Assembly: GCF_024171735.1 (NCBI RefSeq)
Contig: NZ_JAMTCH010000004.1
Span: 310,001 to 374,000, forward strand
DNA length: 64,000 nucleotides
DNA from: Prauserella alba
GTDB lineage: Bacteria; Actinomycetota; Actinomycetes; Mycobacteriales; Pseudonocardiaceae
Direction: 5' to 3'
The notes below the pieces were generated by a model. The model was not told the origin of the DNA and ran no database searches. It saw only the letters and a list, made by a program, of their open reading frames with translations. Position 1 is the first letter of the stretch. Each line of letters begins with the position of its first letter. This document shows, one piece after another, positions 53,399 through 62,773 of this stretch. A program made the translations under genes and the position numbers.

Positions 53399-55195
53399 AT
53401 GCGCTTTCAGGTTCTCGGTCCGGTTAGCGCTTGGTCCGAAGGGGTTCCCATCAAACTCCGTGGGCCGAAGATGCGCACAGTCCTGGCTTCGCTGTTGCTG
53501 GCGCACGGACGCGTCGTCTCCGACAGCAGACTGATGGGAAACCTGTGGGACGACCAGTTACCGACCACCACGCAAGCACAGATCCAGACCTATGCGTCGA
53601 GGCTCCGGGGGCTGCTCGGCACCGCCGTCAGCATCGAACGTCAGCCTCCGGGATATCGACTGCGTTTCACCTCCGACAGTCAAACCCAGTTCGACCTCGT
53701 CGAGTTCGAGCAGTTGTCCCGCCAGGGCCGGGAGGCGCTGGCCGACGGGCGACACCAGGACGCGTCGAATCTGTTGCGGGCGGCGTTGACGAAGTGGAAC
53801 GGCCAGGCCCTCGCCGGCGTAACACCCCATCTCGCCACCGTCGAACAGCCGGGGCTCGAGGAGTCACGCCTGCTCACCGTGGAGAAGTGCATCGACGCGG
53901 AACTGGCACTGGGCAAGCACGAAGCGTTGATCGCCGAACTGACCGCACTGGTCGCCGCGGAACCCACCCGCGAGCGGCCGGCGATGCAGCTGATGACGGG
54001 ACTCCACCGATGCGGTCGCACGGCGGACGCGCTCGCCGTCTATCGGAGTTTCCGGAACAACCTGATCGATTCGCTCGGAATCGACCCTTCCGTCGACATG
54101 CAGCGGTTGCACCAGTCGATCCTCACGTCCGAGCCCACCATCCCCACGACCGCACCCGCCACGGTGCCGACGCCCCGCTTGCCCCCGTCGACGCGTTCCC
54201 TGCAGCACGAACCGAGTGATTTCGTCGGCCGGGACGACGAGCTCACCACCACCTATCACGTGCTGGCCGACTCGGCCGCCCAGGACGGCCCCGCGACCAT
54301 GTGCGTCGTCAACGGCCCGAGCGGCGTCGGAAAGACGACACTCGCACTGCGAACCGGACGACTGCTGCGGAACCGGTTCCCCGATCACCAGCTGCTGCTC
54401 CAGCTCGGCGGCAAGACCACCAACCCGCCCACCCCCGTCGACGCCCTCGGCACTGCGCTGAACGCACTGGGACTGTCCGCCCGTCAGCAGCCGGACACGC
54501 TCGACGGTCGGATCGCGGCTTACCGGAGTATCCTCGCGGAGGCGAGGTCCCTCGTAGTACTCGACGACGCCGCGAACGAACAGCAGGTGCGGGCGCTCGA
54601 CCCCGGATCGGCAGGTTGCGGCGTACTCGTCACGAGTCGTTTCGCACTCGCCACATTGGAGGGAACGACTCGGCTCCCGTTGGACACGTTCTCGCCCGAC
54701 GAATCGGTCGAGCTGTTGGCGAAGATCGCGGGCTCCGCCCGGGTGACCGCCGACCGGGATGCCGCCCTACGGATCACCCAGCTGTGCGGGCACCTGCCTG
54801 TGGCGGTGCGGATCTGCGGCGCCATCCTCGCGGCGCGAGCACACTGGAGCCTGGCACAGCTCGCCGACCGGCTCGCCGACCCGGAGCGAAGACTCGACGA
54901 GCTCCGAATCGGCGACCTCGACATCCGAAGCTTCCTCGCCCCCGCCCACGATCGGCTACCCGATCATGTCGGCGACGCACTGGACGTACTGGCCACTCTC
55001 GGAACCCGGCCGTTCACCTGCGCGACCGCCGCCGGCCTGCTCAACCGGTCGGTATCGGCGACGCTCGACGTCATCGACGAGCTCATCGCCGCGCACCTTC
55101 TCACCGTTCATCACGCGGCGCCGGGCCACTACCGGATTCCCGAGCTGGTGGTGGCGCTCGCCGCAAGCCGGCCCACGCTCCAGCGGACCAGCTAG
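53399..55195 (+). CDS. SARP-family regulator with NB-ARC ATPase domain (AfsR-like)
   Basis: 598 residues from ATG 53399, with GGGGGA just before. An N-terminal OmpR-type winged helix (FQVLGPVSAWSEGVPIKLRGPKMRTVLASLLLAHGRVV) is followed by the bacterial transcriptional activator domain (to about 245). An NB-ARC-type ATPase begins near residue 280 with Walker A GPSGVGKTT and a later LVVLDDA. No TPR tail is present, so it is shorter than AfsR. Codon 54 is TTA (53558-53560), so translation probably depends on the rare leucyl tRNA of bldA type. It is the likely activator of the SARP-type promoters at 17311 and 22850. Confidence 0.93.
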   Translation: MRFQVLGPVSAWSEGVPIKLRGPKMRTVLASLLLAHGRVVSDSRLMGNLWDDQLPTTTQAQIQTYASRLRGLLGTAVSIERQPPGYRLRFTSDSQTQFDLVEFEQLSRQGREALADGRHQDASNLLRAALTKWNGQALAGVTPHLATVEQPGLEESRLLTVEKCIDAELALGKHEALIAELTALVAAEPTRERPAMQLMTGLHRCGRTADALAVYRSFRNNLIDSLGIDPSVDMQRLHQSILTSEPTIPTTAPATVPTPRLPPSTRSLQHEPSDFVGRDDELTTTYHVLADSAAQDGPATMCVVNGPSGVGKTTLALRTGRLLRNRFPDHQLLLQLGGKTTNPPTPVDALGTALNALGLSARQQPDTLDGRIAAYRSILAEARSLVVLDDAANEQQVRALDPGSAGCGVLVTSRFALATLEGTTRLPLDTFSPDESVELLAKIAGSARVTADRDAALRITQLCGHLPVAVRICGAILAARAHWSLAQLADRLADPERRLDELRIGDLDIRSFLAPAHDRLPDHVGDALDVLATLGTRPFTCATAAGLLNRSVSATLDVIDELIAAHLLTVHHAAPGHYRIPELVVALAASRPTLQRTS

Positions 55196-55204
55196 CAGGA
55201 CCCC

Positions 55205-55231
55205 GGCGCCGGGACCTGGCTGGCCGGCGCC
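55205..55231 (+). terminator. Terminator hairpin after the SARP gene
   Basis: GGCGCCGG and CCGGCGCC pair across an 11-base loop, starting 10 bases after the SARP stop. A direct repeat (TACGCAGAC-TC-TTCG, 19-bp period, from 55239) follows. Confidence 0.6.
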
Positions 55232-55238
55232 GTTCGGT

Positions 55239-55275
55239 TACGCAGACCTCATTCGAATACGCAGACGTCGTTCGG
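55239..55275. repeat. Short direct repeat between SARP and sdhB genes
   Basis: Two 17-base copies starting TACGCAGAC and ending TTCG, with two mismatches, lie 19 bp apart in the convergent intergenic region. Function unknown. Confidence 0.5.
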
Positions 55276-55326
55276 TCACTCGGGCGTCTTGTGCACAGCG
55301 GCCGTTCCGCTCTGGCAGTCGTGCGT

Positions 55327-56082
55327 TCAGGCGCCGTTGCGTTTGAAGATCTTGTTGCCGAGCCAGACGATGGGGTCGTAACGCCTGTCGGCGACCCGCT
55401 CCTTCATCGGGATGAGCGCGTTGTCGGTGATGTGGATGCCCTCGGGGCACACTTCCGTGCAGCACTTCGTGATGTTGCAGAAGCCCAGTCCGTGCGCCGA
55501 CTGGACCGCCTCGACCCGATCGGCGTCGTCGAGCGGGTGCATCTCCAGTTCGGCCACGCGCATGAGGAACCGTGGCCCTGCGAAGGACTCCTTGTTCTCC
55601 TCGTGGTCACGGATCACGTGGCAGGTGTCCTGGCACAGAAAGCACTCGATGCACTTGCGGAACTCCTGCGAACGTTCGACGTCGACCTGCTGCATCCGGT
55701 ACTCGCCGGGCTCGAGTCCTTCGGGCGGGGTGAACGACGGGATCTCACGGGCCTTCTCGTAGTTGTACGACACGTCGGTGACGAGGTCGCGGATCACGGG
55801 GAACGTGCGCATCGGCGTGACGGTGATGACCTCGTCCTCGTCGAAGGTCGACATCCTGGTCATGCACAGCAGTTTCGGCCTGCCGTTGACCTCCGCCGAA
55901 CACGAACCGCACTTGCCGGCCTTGCAGTTCCAGCGCACGGCCAGGTCGGGGGTCTGCGTGGCCTGCAAACGGTGAATCAGGTCGAGGACGACCTCCCCCT
56001 CATTGGCCTCAACCTCGAAGTCCTGCAGCTCGCCGGAGGTCGCGTCGCCGCGCCACACGCGCAGTTTCGCCTGGTATGCCAT
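55327..56082 (-). CDS. sdhB: Succinate dehydrogenase/fumarate reductase iron-sulfur subunit
   Basis: 251 residues. The 2Fe-2S ferredoxin domain has WNCKAGKCGSCSAEVNG and a later Cys (KLLCMTRM). The C-terminal ferredoxin domain has CIECFLCQDTCHV and CNITKCCTEVCPEGI, ligating 4Fe-4S and 3Fe-4S clusters. It passes electrons from the flavoprotein to the membrane anchor in the TCA cycle and respiratory chain. The start lies one base after the SdhA stop, so translation is coupled. The arrangement matches the mycobacterial Sdh1 operon. Confidence 0.95.
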   Translation of the reverse strand: MAYQAKLRVWRGDATSGELQDFEVEANEGEVVLDLIHRLQATQTPDLAVRWNCKAGKCGSCSAEVNGRPKLLCMTRMSTFDEDEVITVTPMRTFPVIRDLVTDVSYNYEKAREIPSFTPPEGLEPGEYRMQQVDVERSQEFRKCIECFLCQDTCHVIRDHEENKESFAGPRFLMRVAELEMHPLDDADRVEAVQSAHGLGFCNITKCCTEVCPEGIHITDNALIPMKERVADRRYDPIVWLGNKIFKRNGA

Positions 56083-56083
56083 C

Positions 56084-57997
56084 TCACGCGGTCCTTTCCG
56101 GGTGGCCGGCGAGTTCGTCCTCGGTGTAGTACTTCTCCAGTTCGGACAGTTCGAACAACTCCAGCAGATCGGCCCGCAGCGGCCGCTGCTGCTTCGCCTC
56201 GACACCGATCTCGGGCACCGGCTGATCATCCTGCGTCGAGCACACGAGCAGCCGGTTGCGCCACTGCGAGTCCATCTGCGGGTAGTCGTCGCGGGTGTGC
56301 CCACCCCTGCTCTCGGTGCGCTGCAGCGCCGCACGCGCGACGCATTCACTGACCAGCAGCATGTTGCGCAGGTCGACGGCGAGGTGCCAGCCGGGGTTGT
56401 ACTGCCGGTTTCCCTCGACCGTCACCCCGCGGATGCGGCGGCGGATCTCCGCGAGCTTGTCGATCGCCTTCTCGATCTCGTCGGCCTTGCGGATGATGCC
56501 GACGAGTTCGTTCATCGTCTGCTGGAGCTCGGTGTGCAGCGTGTACGGGTTCTCCTCGCTCGCCCCCTCCTCCGGACCGTCGAACGGGGCCAGCGCGCGT
56601 TGCGCGGCCTCGGTGACGTCCGCGTCCGCCACGGCCGGCCGCGCGTCGAGGGACTCGACGTACTCCGCGGCCCCCAGTCCGGCGCGGCGGCCGAACACGA
56701 GCAGGTCCGACAGCGAGTTCCCGCCGAGCCGGTTGGAGCCGTGCATGCCACCCGAGCACTCTCCCGCGGCGAAGATCCCGGGAACGGCCGCGGCCGCGGT
56801 GTCCGGGTCGACCTCGATGCCGCCCATCACGTAGTGGCACGTGGGGCCGACCTCCATCGGTTCCGCGGTGATGTCGACGTCGGCCAGTTCCCGGAACTGG
56901 TGATACATGGACGGCAGTCGCTTGCGGATCTCCTCGGTCGGCAGCCTGCTGGCGATGTCGAGGAACATCCCGCCGTGCTGGGAACCCCGGCCTTCCTTGA
57001 CCTCGGTGTTGATCGCCCGCGCCACTTCGTCGCGGGGCAGCAGGTCCGGGGTGCGCCGGTTGCCTTCCTGATCGGAGTACCAGCGATCGGCTTCCTCCTC
57101 GCTGTCCGCGTACTGTCCTTTGAAGACATCCGGGATGTAGCGGAACATGAACCGCTCCCCCTCGGCGTTCTTCAGGACGCCGCCGTCACCCCGGACTCCC
57201 TCGGTGACGAGGATGCCCTTCACGCTCGGCGGCCACACCATGCCGGTGGGATGGAACTGGACGAACTCCATGTTGATCAGCCCCGCCCCGGCACGTAGCG
57301 CGAGCGCGTGGCCGTCACCGGTGTACTCCCACGAGTTGGAGGTGACCTTGAACGATTTGCCGATGCCGCCCGTCGCGAGTACCACGGCGGGCGTCTCGAA
57401 CAGTACGAACCGACCACTCTCCCGCCAGTACCCGAACGCTCCGGCGATGCGTCCGTCCTCTTTGAGCAGTTCGGTGACGGTGCACTCGGCGAACACCCTG
57501 AGCTTCGCCTCGTAGTCGCCGTACCGCCGGTAATCCTCCTGCTGCAACGACACGATCTTCTGCTGCATGGTGCGGATCAGCTCGAGCCCGGTGCGGTCGC
57601 CGACGTGCGCCAGCCGCGGGTAGGTGTGTCCGCCGAAGTTGCGCTGGCTGATCCGCCCGTCCGCGGTGCGGTCGAACAGCGCGCCGTAGGTCTCCAGTTC
57701 CCACACCCGGTCGGGCGCCTCCCTGGCGTGCAGCTCGGCCATCCGCCAGTTGTTGAGGAACTTCCCGCCGCGCATGGTGTCGCGGAAATGCACCTGCCAG
57801 TTGTCGTGGGAGTTCGCGTTGCCCATCGACGCCGCACAGCCGCCCTCGGCCATCACGGTGTGCGCCTTGCCGAACAGCGACTTGCACACCACCGCGACGC
57901 TCAGGCCGCGCTGCCGCGCCTCGATCACGGCACGCAGACCGGCGCCGCCGGCACCGATCACCACCACGTCGTAGTTGTGCCGTTCGACCTCGGTCAT
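56084..57997 (-). CDS. sdhA: Succinate dehydrogenase/fumarate reductase flavoprotein subunit
   Basis: 637 residues, full length. The FAD motif is YDVVVIGAGGAGLRAVIEARQRGLSVAVV, the covalent-flavin His region is KSLFGKAHTVMAEGG, and the substrate and catalytic region are in EFVQFHPTGM and the GLFAAGE-like GIFAAGECSGGMHGSNRLGGNSLSDLLVFGRRAG block. It oxidises succinate to fumarate. Located between the membrane anchor and sdhB genes in one operon. The short HTVMAEGG form is typical of the Sdh1 group in actinomycetes. Confidence 0.96.
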   Translation of the reverse strand: MTEVERHNYDVVVIGAGGAGLRAVIEARQRGLSVAVVCKSLFGKAHTVMAEGGCAASMGNANSHDNWQVHFRDTMRGGKFLNNWRMAELHAREAPDRVWELETYGALFDRTADGRISQRNFGGHTYPRLAHVGDRTGLELIRTMQQKIVSLQQEDYRRYGDYEAKLRVFAECTVTELLKEDGRIAGAFGYWRESGRFVLFETPAVVLATGGIGKSFKVTSNSWEYTGDGHALALRAGAGLINMEFVQFHPTGMVWPPSVKGILVTEGVRGDGGVLKNAEGERFMFRYIPDVFKGQYADSEEEADRWYSDQEGNRRTPDLLPRDEVARAINTEVKEGRGSQHGGMFLDIASRLPTEEIRKRLPSMYHQFRELADVDITAEPMEVGPTCHYVMGGIEVDPDTAAAAVPGIFAAGECSGGMHGSNRLGGNSLSDLLVFGRRAGLGAAEYVESLDARPAVADADVTEAAQRALAPFDGPEEGASEENPYTLHTELQQTMNELVGIIRKADEIEKAIDKLAEIRRRIRGVTVEGNRQYNPGWHLAVDLRNMLLVSECVARAALQRTESRGGHTRDDYPQMDSQWRNRLLVCSTQDDQPVPEIGVEAKQQRPLRADLLELFELSELEKYYTEDELAGHPERTA

Positions 57998-58021
57998 GAA
58001 ATTGCCACCTTCGAAAATTGT

Positions 58022-58840
58022 TCAGTTGATGAAACGCAGATCGGCGATCGCCCCGCTGGACACGAGCCACACATACAGATCGGTGAGTACGAGCGTGCCC
58101 AGCGTCAGCCATGCGAATTCCATGTGCCGGGTGTTGAGCTTGCTGACCTGCGTCCAGATCCGGTACCGCACCGGGTTGCGCGAGAAGTGCTTGAGCCGCC
58201 CGCCGGTGACGTGCCGGCACGAGTGGCAGGACAGCGTGTAGCACCACAGCAGCACCACGTTGAGCAACAGGATCACGTTGCCGAGCCCGATGCCGAAACC
58301 GTTCTCACCGCCGAAGGCGAGAATCGCGTCGTAGGTGTTGATGAGCGTGATCACCAGTGCCACGTAGAAGAAGTAGCGGTGCACGTTCTGCAGGATCAAC
58401 GGCAGGCGCGTCTCACCGGTGTAGCGCTCGTGCGGCTCGCCGACGGCGCACGCGGGCGGCGCCATCCAGATCGAGCGGTAGTAGGCCTTGCGGTAGTAGT
58501 AGCAGGTCAGGCGGAAGCCCAGCAGGAACGGCAGCGACAGGAACGCCAGCGGGATGAAGGCCGGCAGTTCGCCGATCGGCGTGCCGAAGTGGCTCGACCC
58601 CGCCACGCAGGAATCACTGAGGCACGGCGAGTAGAACGGCGTCAGGTAATGGTGCTCGGCGGCCCAGTAGTCGGTGCGCATGAACGAGCGCACCGTCGCG
58701 TAGACGACGAACGTCGCCAATCCGAGGGTGGTCAGCAGCGGCTGCAGCCACCAACGATCGGTGCGGAGCGTTCGCGGCGCGATACTCGCGCGGGAGGGGG
58801 TCGGGTTGTCGGCGGGAGAAGTTCCGGCAGGGCTTGCCAC
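58022..58840 (-). CDS. sdhC: Succinate dehydrogenase membrane anchor (Sdh1 type)
   Basis: 272 residues with about five to six hydrophobic segments (for example WLQPLLTTLGLATFVVYATV, LAFLSLPFLLGFRL, FFYVALVITLINTYDAILAF and NVILLLNVVLLWCYTLSCHSCRHV). The Cys/His-rich LSCHSCRHVTGGR and HRYFFY histidines could ligate haem. Length and position match the single large anchor subunit of mycobacterial Sdh1. It starts with GTG and is followed by sdhA after 24 bases. Confidence 0.88.
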   Translation of the reverse strand: MASPAGTSPADNPTPSRASIAPRTLRTDRWWLQPLLTTLGLATFVVYATVRSFMRTDYWAAEHHYLTPFYSPCLSDSCVAGSSHFGTPIGELPAFIPLAFLSLPFLLGFRLTCYYYRKAYYRSIWMAPPACAVGEPHERYTGETRLPLILQNVHRYFFYVALVITLINTYDAILAFGGENGFGIGLGNVILLLNVVLLWCYTLSCHSCRHVTGGRLKHFSRNPVRYRIWTQVSKLNTRHMEFAWLTLGTLVLTDLYVWLVSSGAIADLRFIN

Positions 58841-58858
58841 GTCGAAGCCACCGGCCCC

Positions 58859-59161
58859 TCAGTGCCGGTGGCCGTGGTAGCCGCCCACGCCCTCGTCGTC
58901 GGCGTCGTCCCACAGCGCCGGGTCGTACGGGGTGTCGGGCACGGGCACGACCTCGCTCCGGTCGATGGCCGGGGCGCCGCGTCCCTGTGAGGGCACAGGC
59001 GAGCCGTCGTCCAACTCGGCGGCATCGATGCCGAGGCGTTCGACGTCGTTGGCCAGCCGGTGCACGGCCGGAACCTCGCCGTAGCGCGAGCGCAGGTCAC
59101 CGACGCACTGCTTGAGTCTGCTGATCGTACTGCGGAGTTCGTTCATCTCTGTGGCGGACAT
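58859..59161 (-). CDS. Small conserved protein of the succinate dehydrogenase operon
   Basis: 100 residues from ATG 59161. A heptad-like N-terminal helix (MNELRSTISRLKQCVGDLRSRYGEVPAVHRLANDVERLGIDAAEL) is followed by an acidic Pro-rich tail ending in GGYHGHRH. No known domain. A similar small gene precedes the anchor gene in mycobacterial Sdh1 operons (Rv0250c position), so it is probably a genuine accessory protein. The final His-rich tail might bind metal (speculative). Confidence 0.75.
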   Translation of the reverse strand: MSATEMNELRSTISRLKQCVGDLRSRYGEVPAVHRLANDVERLGIDAAELDDGSPVPSQGRGAPAIDRSEVVPVPDTPYDPALWDDADDEGVGGYHGHRH

Positions 59162-59274
59162 CTGCGCACCCCTCCGGATTCAGTTCGGTCGGCGGCGCTG
59201 CCGTGTGGTGACGCACCGCCAACTCTGCCCTGTCGATGTTCACTGTGACAACTACCACACTGTGACGTGTTCTC

Positions 59275-59288
59275 GTGATGCGGATCAC
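59275..59288. promoter_or_regulatory. Small dyad in the sdh/edd divergent promoter region
   Basis: GTGAT-GCGG-ATCAC lies in the 259-bp region between the divergent sdh operon and edd, with CTGTGAC repeats just to its left. Possible operator; no regulator assigned. Confidence 0.3.
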
Positions 59289-59420
59289 TCAACACTGTGG
59301 AGTTCACCCCGTCTCACCAGCGTTTTCGAGTGGCAACTGAATCGATTTTGATTCCAGCGCTGCGCTTCTGTATCGTGTCAGTCTCCACGGAGGACAGCGC
59401 CCAACCGACCGGAGACGCTC

Positions 59421-61325
59421 GTGAATCAAGCGCCACAACACGTCCACCCCGTCGTCGCCGAGGTCACCGACCGCATCGCGGAACGCAGTCGCGACAGCCG
59501 GGCCGAGTACCTCGCCCGCATCTCGGCCGCCACATCGGCCGCGTCCGGGACGCCGGCCAGGGCCGCCATGGGCTGCGGCAACCTGGCACACGGTTTCGCC
59601 GCCTGCGCGGGCGACGACCGGCTCGCGATGCGCGGAGTCCGCAAGCCCGGCATCGCCATCGTGTCCGCCTACAACGACCTGCTCTCGGCACATCAGCCGC
59701 TCCACGAGTTCCCCGAGTGGATCAAGGACGCGGCCCGGGAAGCCGGCGGCGTCGCCCAGTTCGCGGGCGGCGTGCCCGCCATGTGCGACGGCATCACGCA
59801 GGGCCGCACCGGCATGGAACTGTCACTGTTCAGCAGGGACGTGATCGCGATGGCCACGGGCGTCGCGCTCTCCCACGACATGTTCGACGGCACCCTGCTG
59901 CTCGGCGTGTGCGACAAGATCGTGCCAGGGCTGCTCATCGGCGCCCTGTCGTTCGGCCACCTGCCCGCGATGCTCGTCCCGGCCGGCCCGATGACGTCCG
60001 GACTGCCCAACAAGGAGAAGGTGCGCATCCGCCAGCTGTACGCGGAGGGCAAGGCGACCAGGGAGGACCTGCTCGAAGCCGAGTCCGCGTCGTACCACTC
60101 CCCCGGCACCTGCACGTTCTACGGCACGGCGAACTCCAACCAGCTCGTCGTCGAGGTCATGGGCCTGCATCTGCCGGGAGCCAGCTTCGTGCACCCCGGA
60201 ACGCCGCTGCGCAAGGCCCTCACCGAGGAGGCGGGCCGCCGCATCGTCGAGATCTCCCACGGCGACGAGTACACGCCCCTCGGCGAGGTCATCGACGAAC
60301 GATCCGTGGTGAACGGACTGATCGCCCTGCTGGCCACGGGCGGGTCGACCAACCACACGCTGCACCTCGTCGCTATCGCCGCGGCGGCCGGGATCCAGCT
60401 GACGTGGGACGACTTCGCCGACCTGTCCGCGATCGTTCCGTTGTTGGCCAGCGTGTACCCCAACGGCAGCGCCGACATCAACCACTTCCACGCAGCGGGA
60501 GGCGTGCAGTTCCTCGTCGGCACCCTGCTCGACGCCGGCCTACTGCACCGTGACGTGAAGACGGTGGCAGGCCCCGGCCTCGACCGGTACCGGCAGGAGC
60601 CCATCCTCGACGGCGACGAGCTGCGGTGGCGGGAGGCGACCGACCACAGCCTGGACGAGTCGGTGTTGCGCCCGGTGGACCGGCCGATGGCCGACAACGG
60701 CGGGCTGCGCATGGTCGAGGGCAACCTCGGCCGGGCCGTCATCAAGGTGTCCGCGGTCGCACCGGAGAACCGCGTCGTGGAGGCGCCCGTACGGGTGTTC
60801 AGCACACAGGCCGAGTTCGACACGGCTTTCAAGGCGGGCGAACTGGAGCGCGACGTCGTCGTGGTGTTCCGCAACCAGGGCCCGCACGCCAACGGCATGC
60901 CCGAACTGCACGGCCTCACACCGGCGCTCGGCGTGCTCATGGACCGCGGGTACCGGGTCGCGCTGCTGACCGACGGCCGGATGTCCGGTGCTTCCGGCAA
61001 GATCCCCGCGGCGATCCACCTCACTCCCGAAGCCGCCGCGGGTGGGCCGCTCGCGCGCATCGCCGACGGCGACGTGGTGCGGCTGGACACCGAGGCCGGA
61101 ACGCTGGACGTGCAGCTCGACCCTGCGGAGTTCGACGCCAGGGAGCCGGTCGACGCGGCTCCGGACGAGGCTCAGTGGACGGGGACGGGACGCGAACTGT
61201 TCGCGGCGCTGCGCCGCAGCGTCGGACCCGCCGACGCCGGCGCGAGCGTCTTCGGCCCGGTGACACCCGGACACGTCGGCATGACCGCACCGAAAACCGG
61301 AGCCAGTGTGGGAGGAACGTCGTGA
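59421..61325 (+). CDS. edd: Phosphogluconate dehydratase
   Basis: 634 residues from GTG 59421. IlvD/Edd family: [51 protein letters not shown] and [17 protein letters not shown], with the Fe-S ligand cysteines, the [11 protein letters not shown] block and the C-terminal [19 protein letters not shown]. The length (over 600) and [10 protein letters not shown] favour Edd over dihydroxyacid dehydratase. It converts 6-phosphogluconate to KDPG. The next gene, overlapping as GTGA, is the KDPG aldolase, which confirms the assignment. Confidence 0.96.
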   Translation: MNQAPQHVHPVVAEVTDRIAERSRDSRAEYLARISAATSAASGTPARAAMGCGNLAHGFAACAGDDRLAMRGVRKPGIAIVSAYNDLLSAHQPLHEFPEWIKDAAREAGGVAQFAGGVPAMCDGITQGRTGMELSLFSRDVIAMATGVALSHDMFDGTLLLGVCDKIVPGLLIGALSFGHLPAMLVPAGPMTSGLPNKEKVRIRQLYAEGKATREDLLEAESASYHSPGTCTFYGTANSNQLVVEVMGLHLPGASFVHPGTPLRKALTEEAGRRIVEISHGDEYTPLGEVIDERSVVNGLIALLATGGSTNHTLHLVAIAAAAGIQLTWDDFADLSAIVPLLASVYPNGSADINHFHAAGGVQFLVGTLLDAGLLHRDVKTVAGPGLDRYRQEPILDGDELRWREATDHSLDESVLRPVDRPMADNGGLRMVEGNLGRAVIKVSAVAPENRVVEAPVRVFSTQAEFDTAFKAGELERDVVVVFRNQGPHANGMPELHGLTPALGVLMDRGYRVALLTDGRMSGASGKIPAAIHLTPEAAAGGPLARIADGDVVRLDTEAGTLDVQLDPAEFDAREPVDAAPDEAQWTGTGRELFAALRRSVGPADAGASVFGPVTPGHVGMTAPKTGASVGGTS

Positions 61326-61948
61326 CGACCAGTTCGGAACTGCTCGACCTGTCGCCGGTCATGCCGGTCGTGGTGCTCGACGAGGCGGAGGTCGCACCGG
61401 ACGTCGCCCGCGCCTTGCTTGCGGGCGGAATCCGGACGATCGAGCTGACACTGCGCACCCCCGCGGCGTTGGCGGCCATCGAGAAGGTCGCCTCACAGGT
61501 GCCGGACATCGTGGTCGGCGCCGGCACGGTGACCACACCCCGGCAGGCAGCCGACGCCGCCGACGCGGGCGCGGCGTTCCTGGTCACGCCAGGGACCACG
61601 GAATCGCTGCTCGACGCGGTCACCGCGACCGGACTGCCGTTCCTGCCCGGCGCGGCGACGGTGTCGGAGGCGATGCGACTGACCGAACGCGGCCTCGACA
61701 CGCTGAAGTTCTTCCCCGCGGCGGCCAGCGGCGGTCCTGCCGCGTTGAAGGCGTTCGCAGGCCCCCTGCCGCAGCTGACGTTCTGCCCCACCGGCGGCGT
61801 CAGCGTGGCCAACGCACCGGACTACCTCGCCCTGTCCAATGTGGGCTGTGTCGGGGGAAGTTGGTTGACGCCGGGGGACGCGGTGGCTGCCCGCGACTTC
61901 GAGAGGATCGAAGCCCTGGCGAAGGAGTGCTCGGCGCTCGCGGCGTGA
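61322..61948 (+). CDS. eda: KDPG aldolase (2-dehydro-3-deoxyphosphogluconate aldolase)
   Basis: 208 residues from GTG 61322, overlapping edd. A TIM barrel with [12 protein letters not shown], the catalytic Glu in [45 protein letters not shown], and the Schiff-base Lys in [18 protein letters not shown]. It splits KDPG to pyruvate and glyceraldehyde-3-phosphate, completing the Entner-Doudoroff route. A strong hairpin terminator follows. Confidence 0.96.
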   Translation: MTTSSELLDLSPVMPVVVLDEAEVAPDVARALLAGGIRTIELTLRTPAALAAIEKVASQVPDIVVGAGTVTTPRQAADAADAGAAFLVTPGTTESLLDAVTATGLPFLPGAATVSEAMRLTERGLDTLKFFPAAASGGPAALKAFAGPLPQLTFCPTGGVSVANAPDYLALSNVGCVGGSWLTPGDAVAARDFERIEALAKECSALAA

Positions 61949-61976
61949 GCAACCGGCCGGCCTCGGGAACGGTGTG

Positions 61977-62009
61977 GTGCGCACGGCCGGAACCGTCGGC
62001 CGTGCGCAC
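61977..62009 (+). terminator. Strong terminator after edd-eda
   Basis: A perfect 13-bp inverted repeat (GTGCGCACGGCCG and complement) with a 7-base loop lies 28 bases after the eda stop. The stem can extend outward with a bulge through GGGAAC/GGTTCCC. Confidence 0.85.
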
Positions 62010-62076
62010 CGGTTCCCGGTAGTGGAAACCGGCTTCGGCCATCCGCCGGGCGCGGTGCTCGATAGCATCGCCGCCC

Positions 62077-62682
62077 ATGACCGTGATCGTCACCGTCGCT
62101 CTCGCGTTCATCGGATACCTGGCCACCTACCTCAACGGCGTGCGGTTGGCACAACGCAACGAGCGACTGGCCAGGGTGAACCGCCAGCTGAGCGATTTCT
62201 ACGGACCCCTCGTGGCGCTCACCGAGTCGAACAAGCGGATCTTCGAGGCGTTCGTGGAACAGAACGCCCGGCCGGGAGGCGTGTCGATCTTCGAGGCCGA
62301 CACGCCTCCGACGGAGGCCGAACTCCGCGACTGGCGGTTGTGGGTGACCACCGTGTTCCTGCCCAACGTGCAGGCCATGCGCGATCTGGTCGTCACCCAC
62401 GCCGACCTGCTGCTGGACGACGAGATGCCGCCGTTGCTGCTGAACCTGTGCGCACACGTGTCGGGCTACGAGATCACCGCCGCTCGCTGGGCGCAGGGTG
62501 ACTATGCACAGCACCAGTCGGTCGTGTTCTTCCCCGGTGACGAGGTCCGCACCTATGCGATCGACGGCTTCGACAGGTTGAAGTGGGAACAGATCCGGCT
62601 GATGGGACGCCGCCGCCGTGCCCGGGAGAAACGCCGCGAACAGCGACGCAAGCGGTCCCGCGCGACGACGACCGGCACATGA
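62077..62682 (+). CDS. Membrane-anchored protein of unknown function
   Basis: 201 residues. An N-terminal hydrophobic segment (VIVTVALAFIGYLATYL) is followed by a helical cytoplasmic domain (RLAQRNERLARVNRQLSDFYGPLVALTESNKRIFEAF) and a very basic tail (RRRRAREKRREQRRKR). No family I can name. The overall pattern, one membrane helix followed by NRQLSDFYGPL, recurs in uncharacterised bacterial proteins. It is monocistronic or co-transcribed with the CPBP gene that follows. Confidence 0.75.
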   Translation: MTVIVTVALAFIGYLATYLNGVRLAQRNERLARVNRQLSDFYGPLVALTESNKRIFEAFVEQNARPGGVSIFEADTPPTEAELRDWRLWVTTVFLPNVQAMRDLVVTHADLLLDDEMPPLLLNLCAHVSGYEITAARWAQGDYAQHQSVVFFPGDEVRTYAIDGFDRLKWEQIRLMGRRRRAREKRREQRRKRSRATTTGT

Positions 62683-62773
62683 CCACGGCGGGTGGCGCGG
62701 ACGAGCAGATCCCCTCACCGGCAATGCTGCGAGCGAGCCCGGCGGGACGGTGTCCGCCGGTACGCTCGCACGC

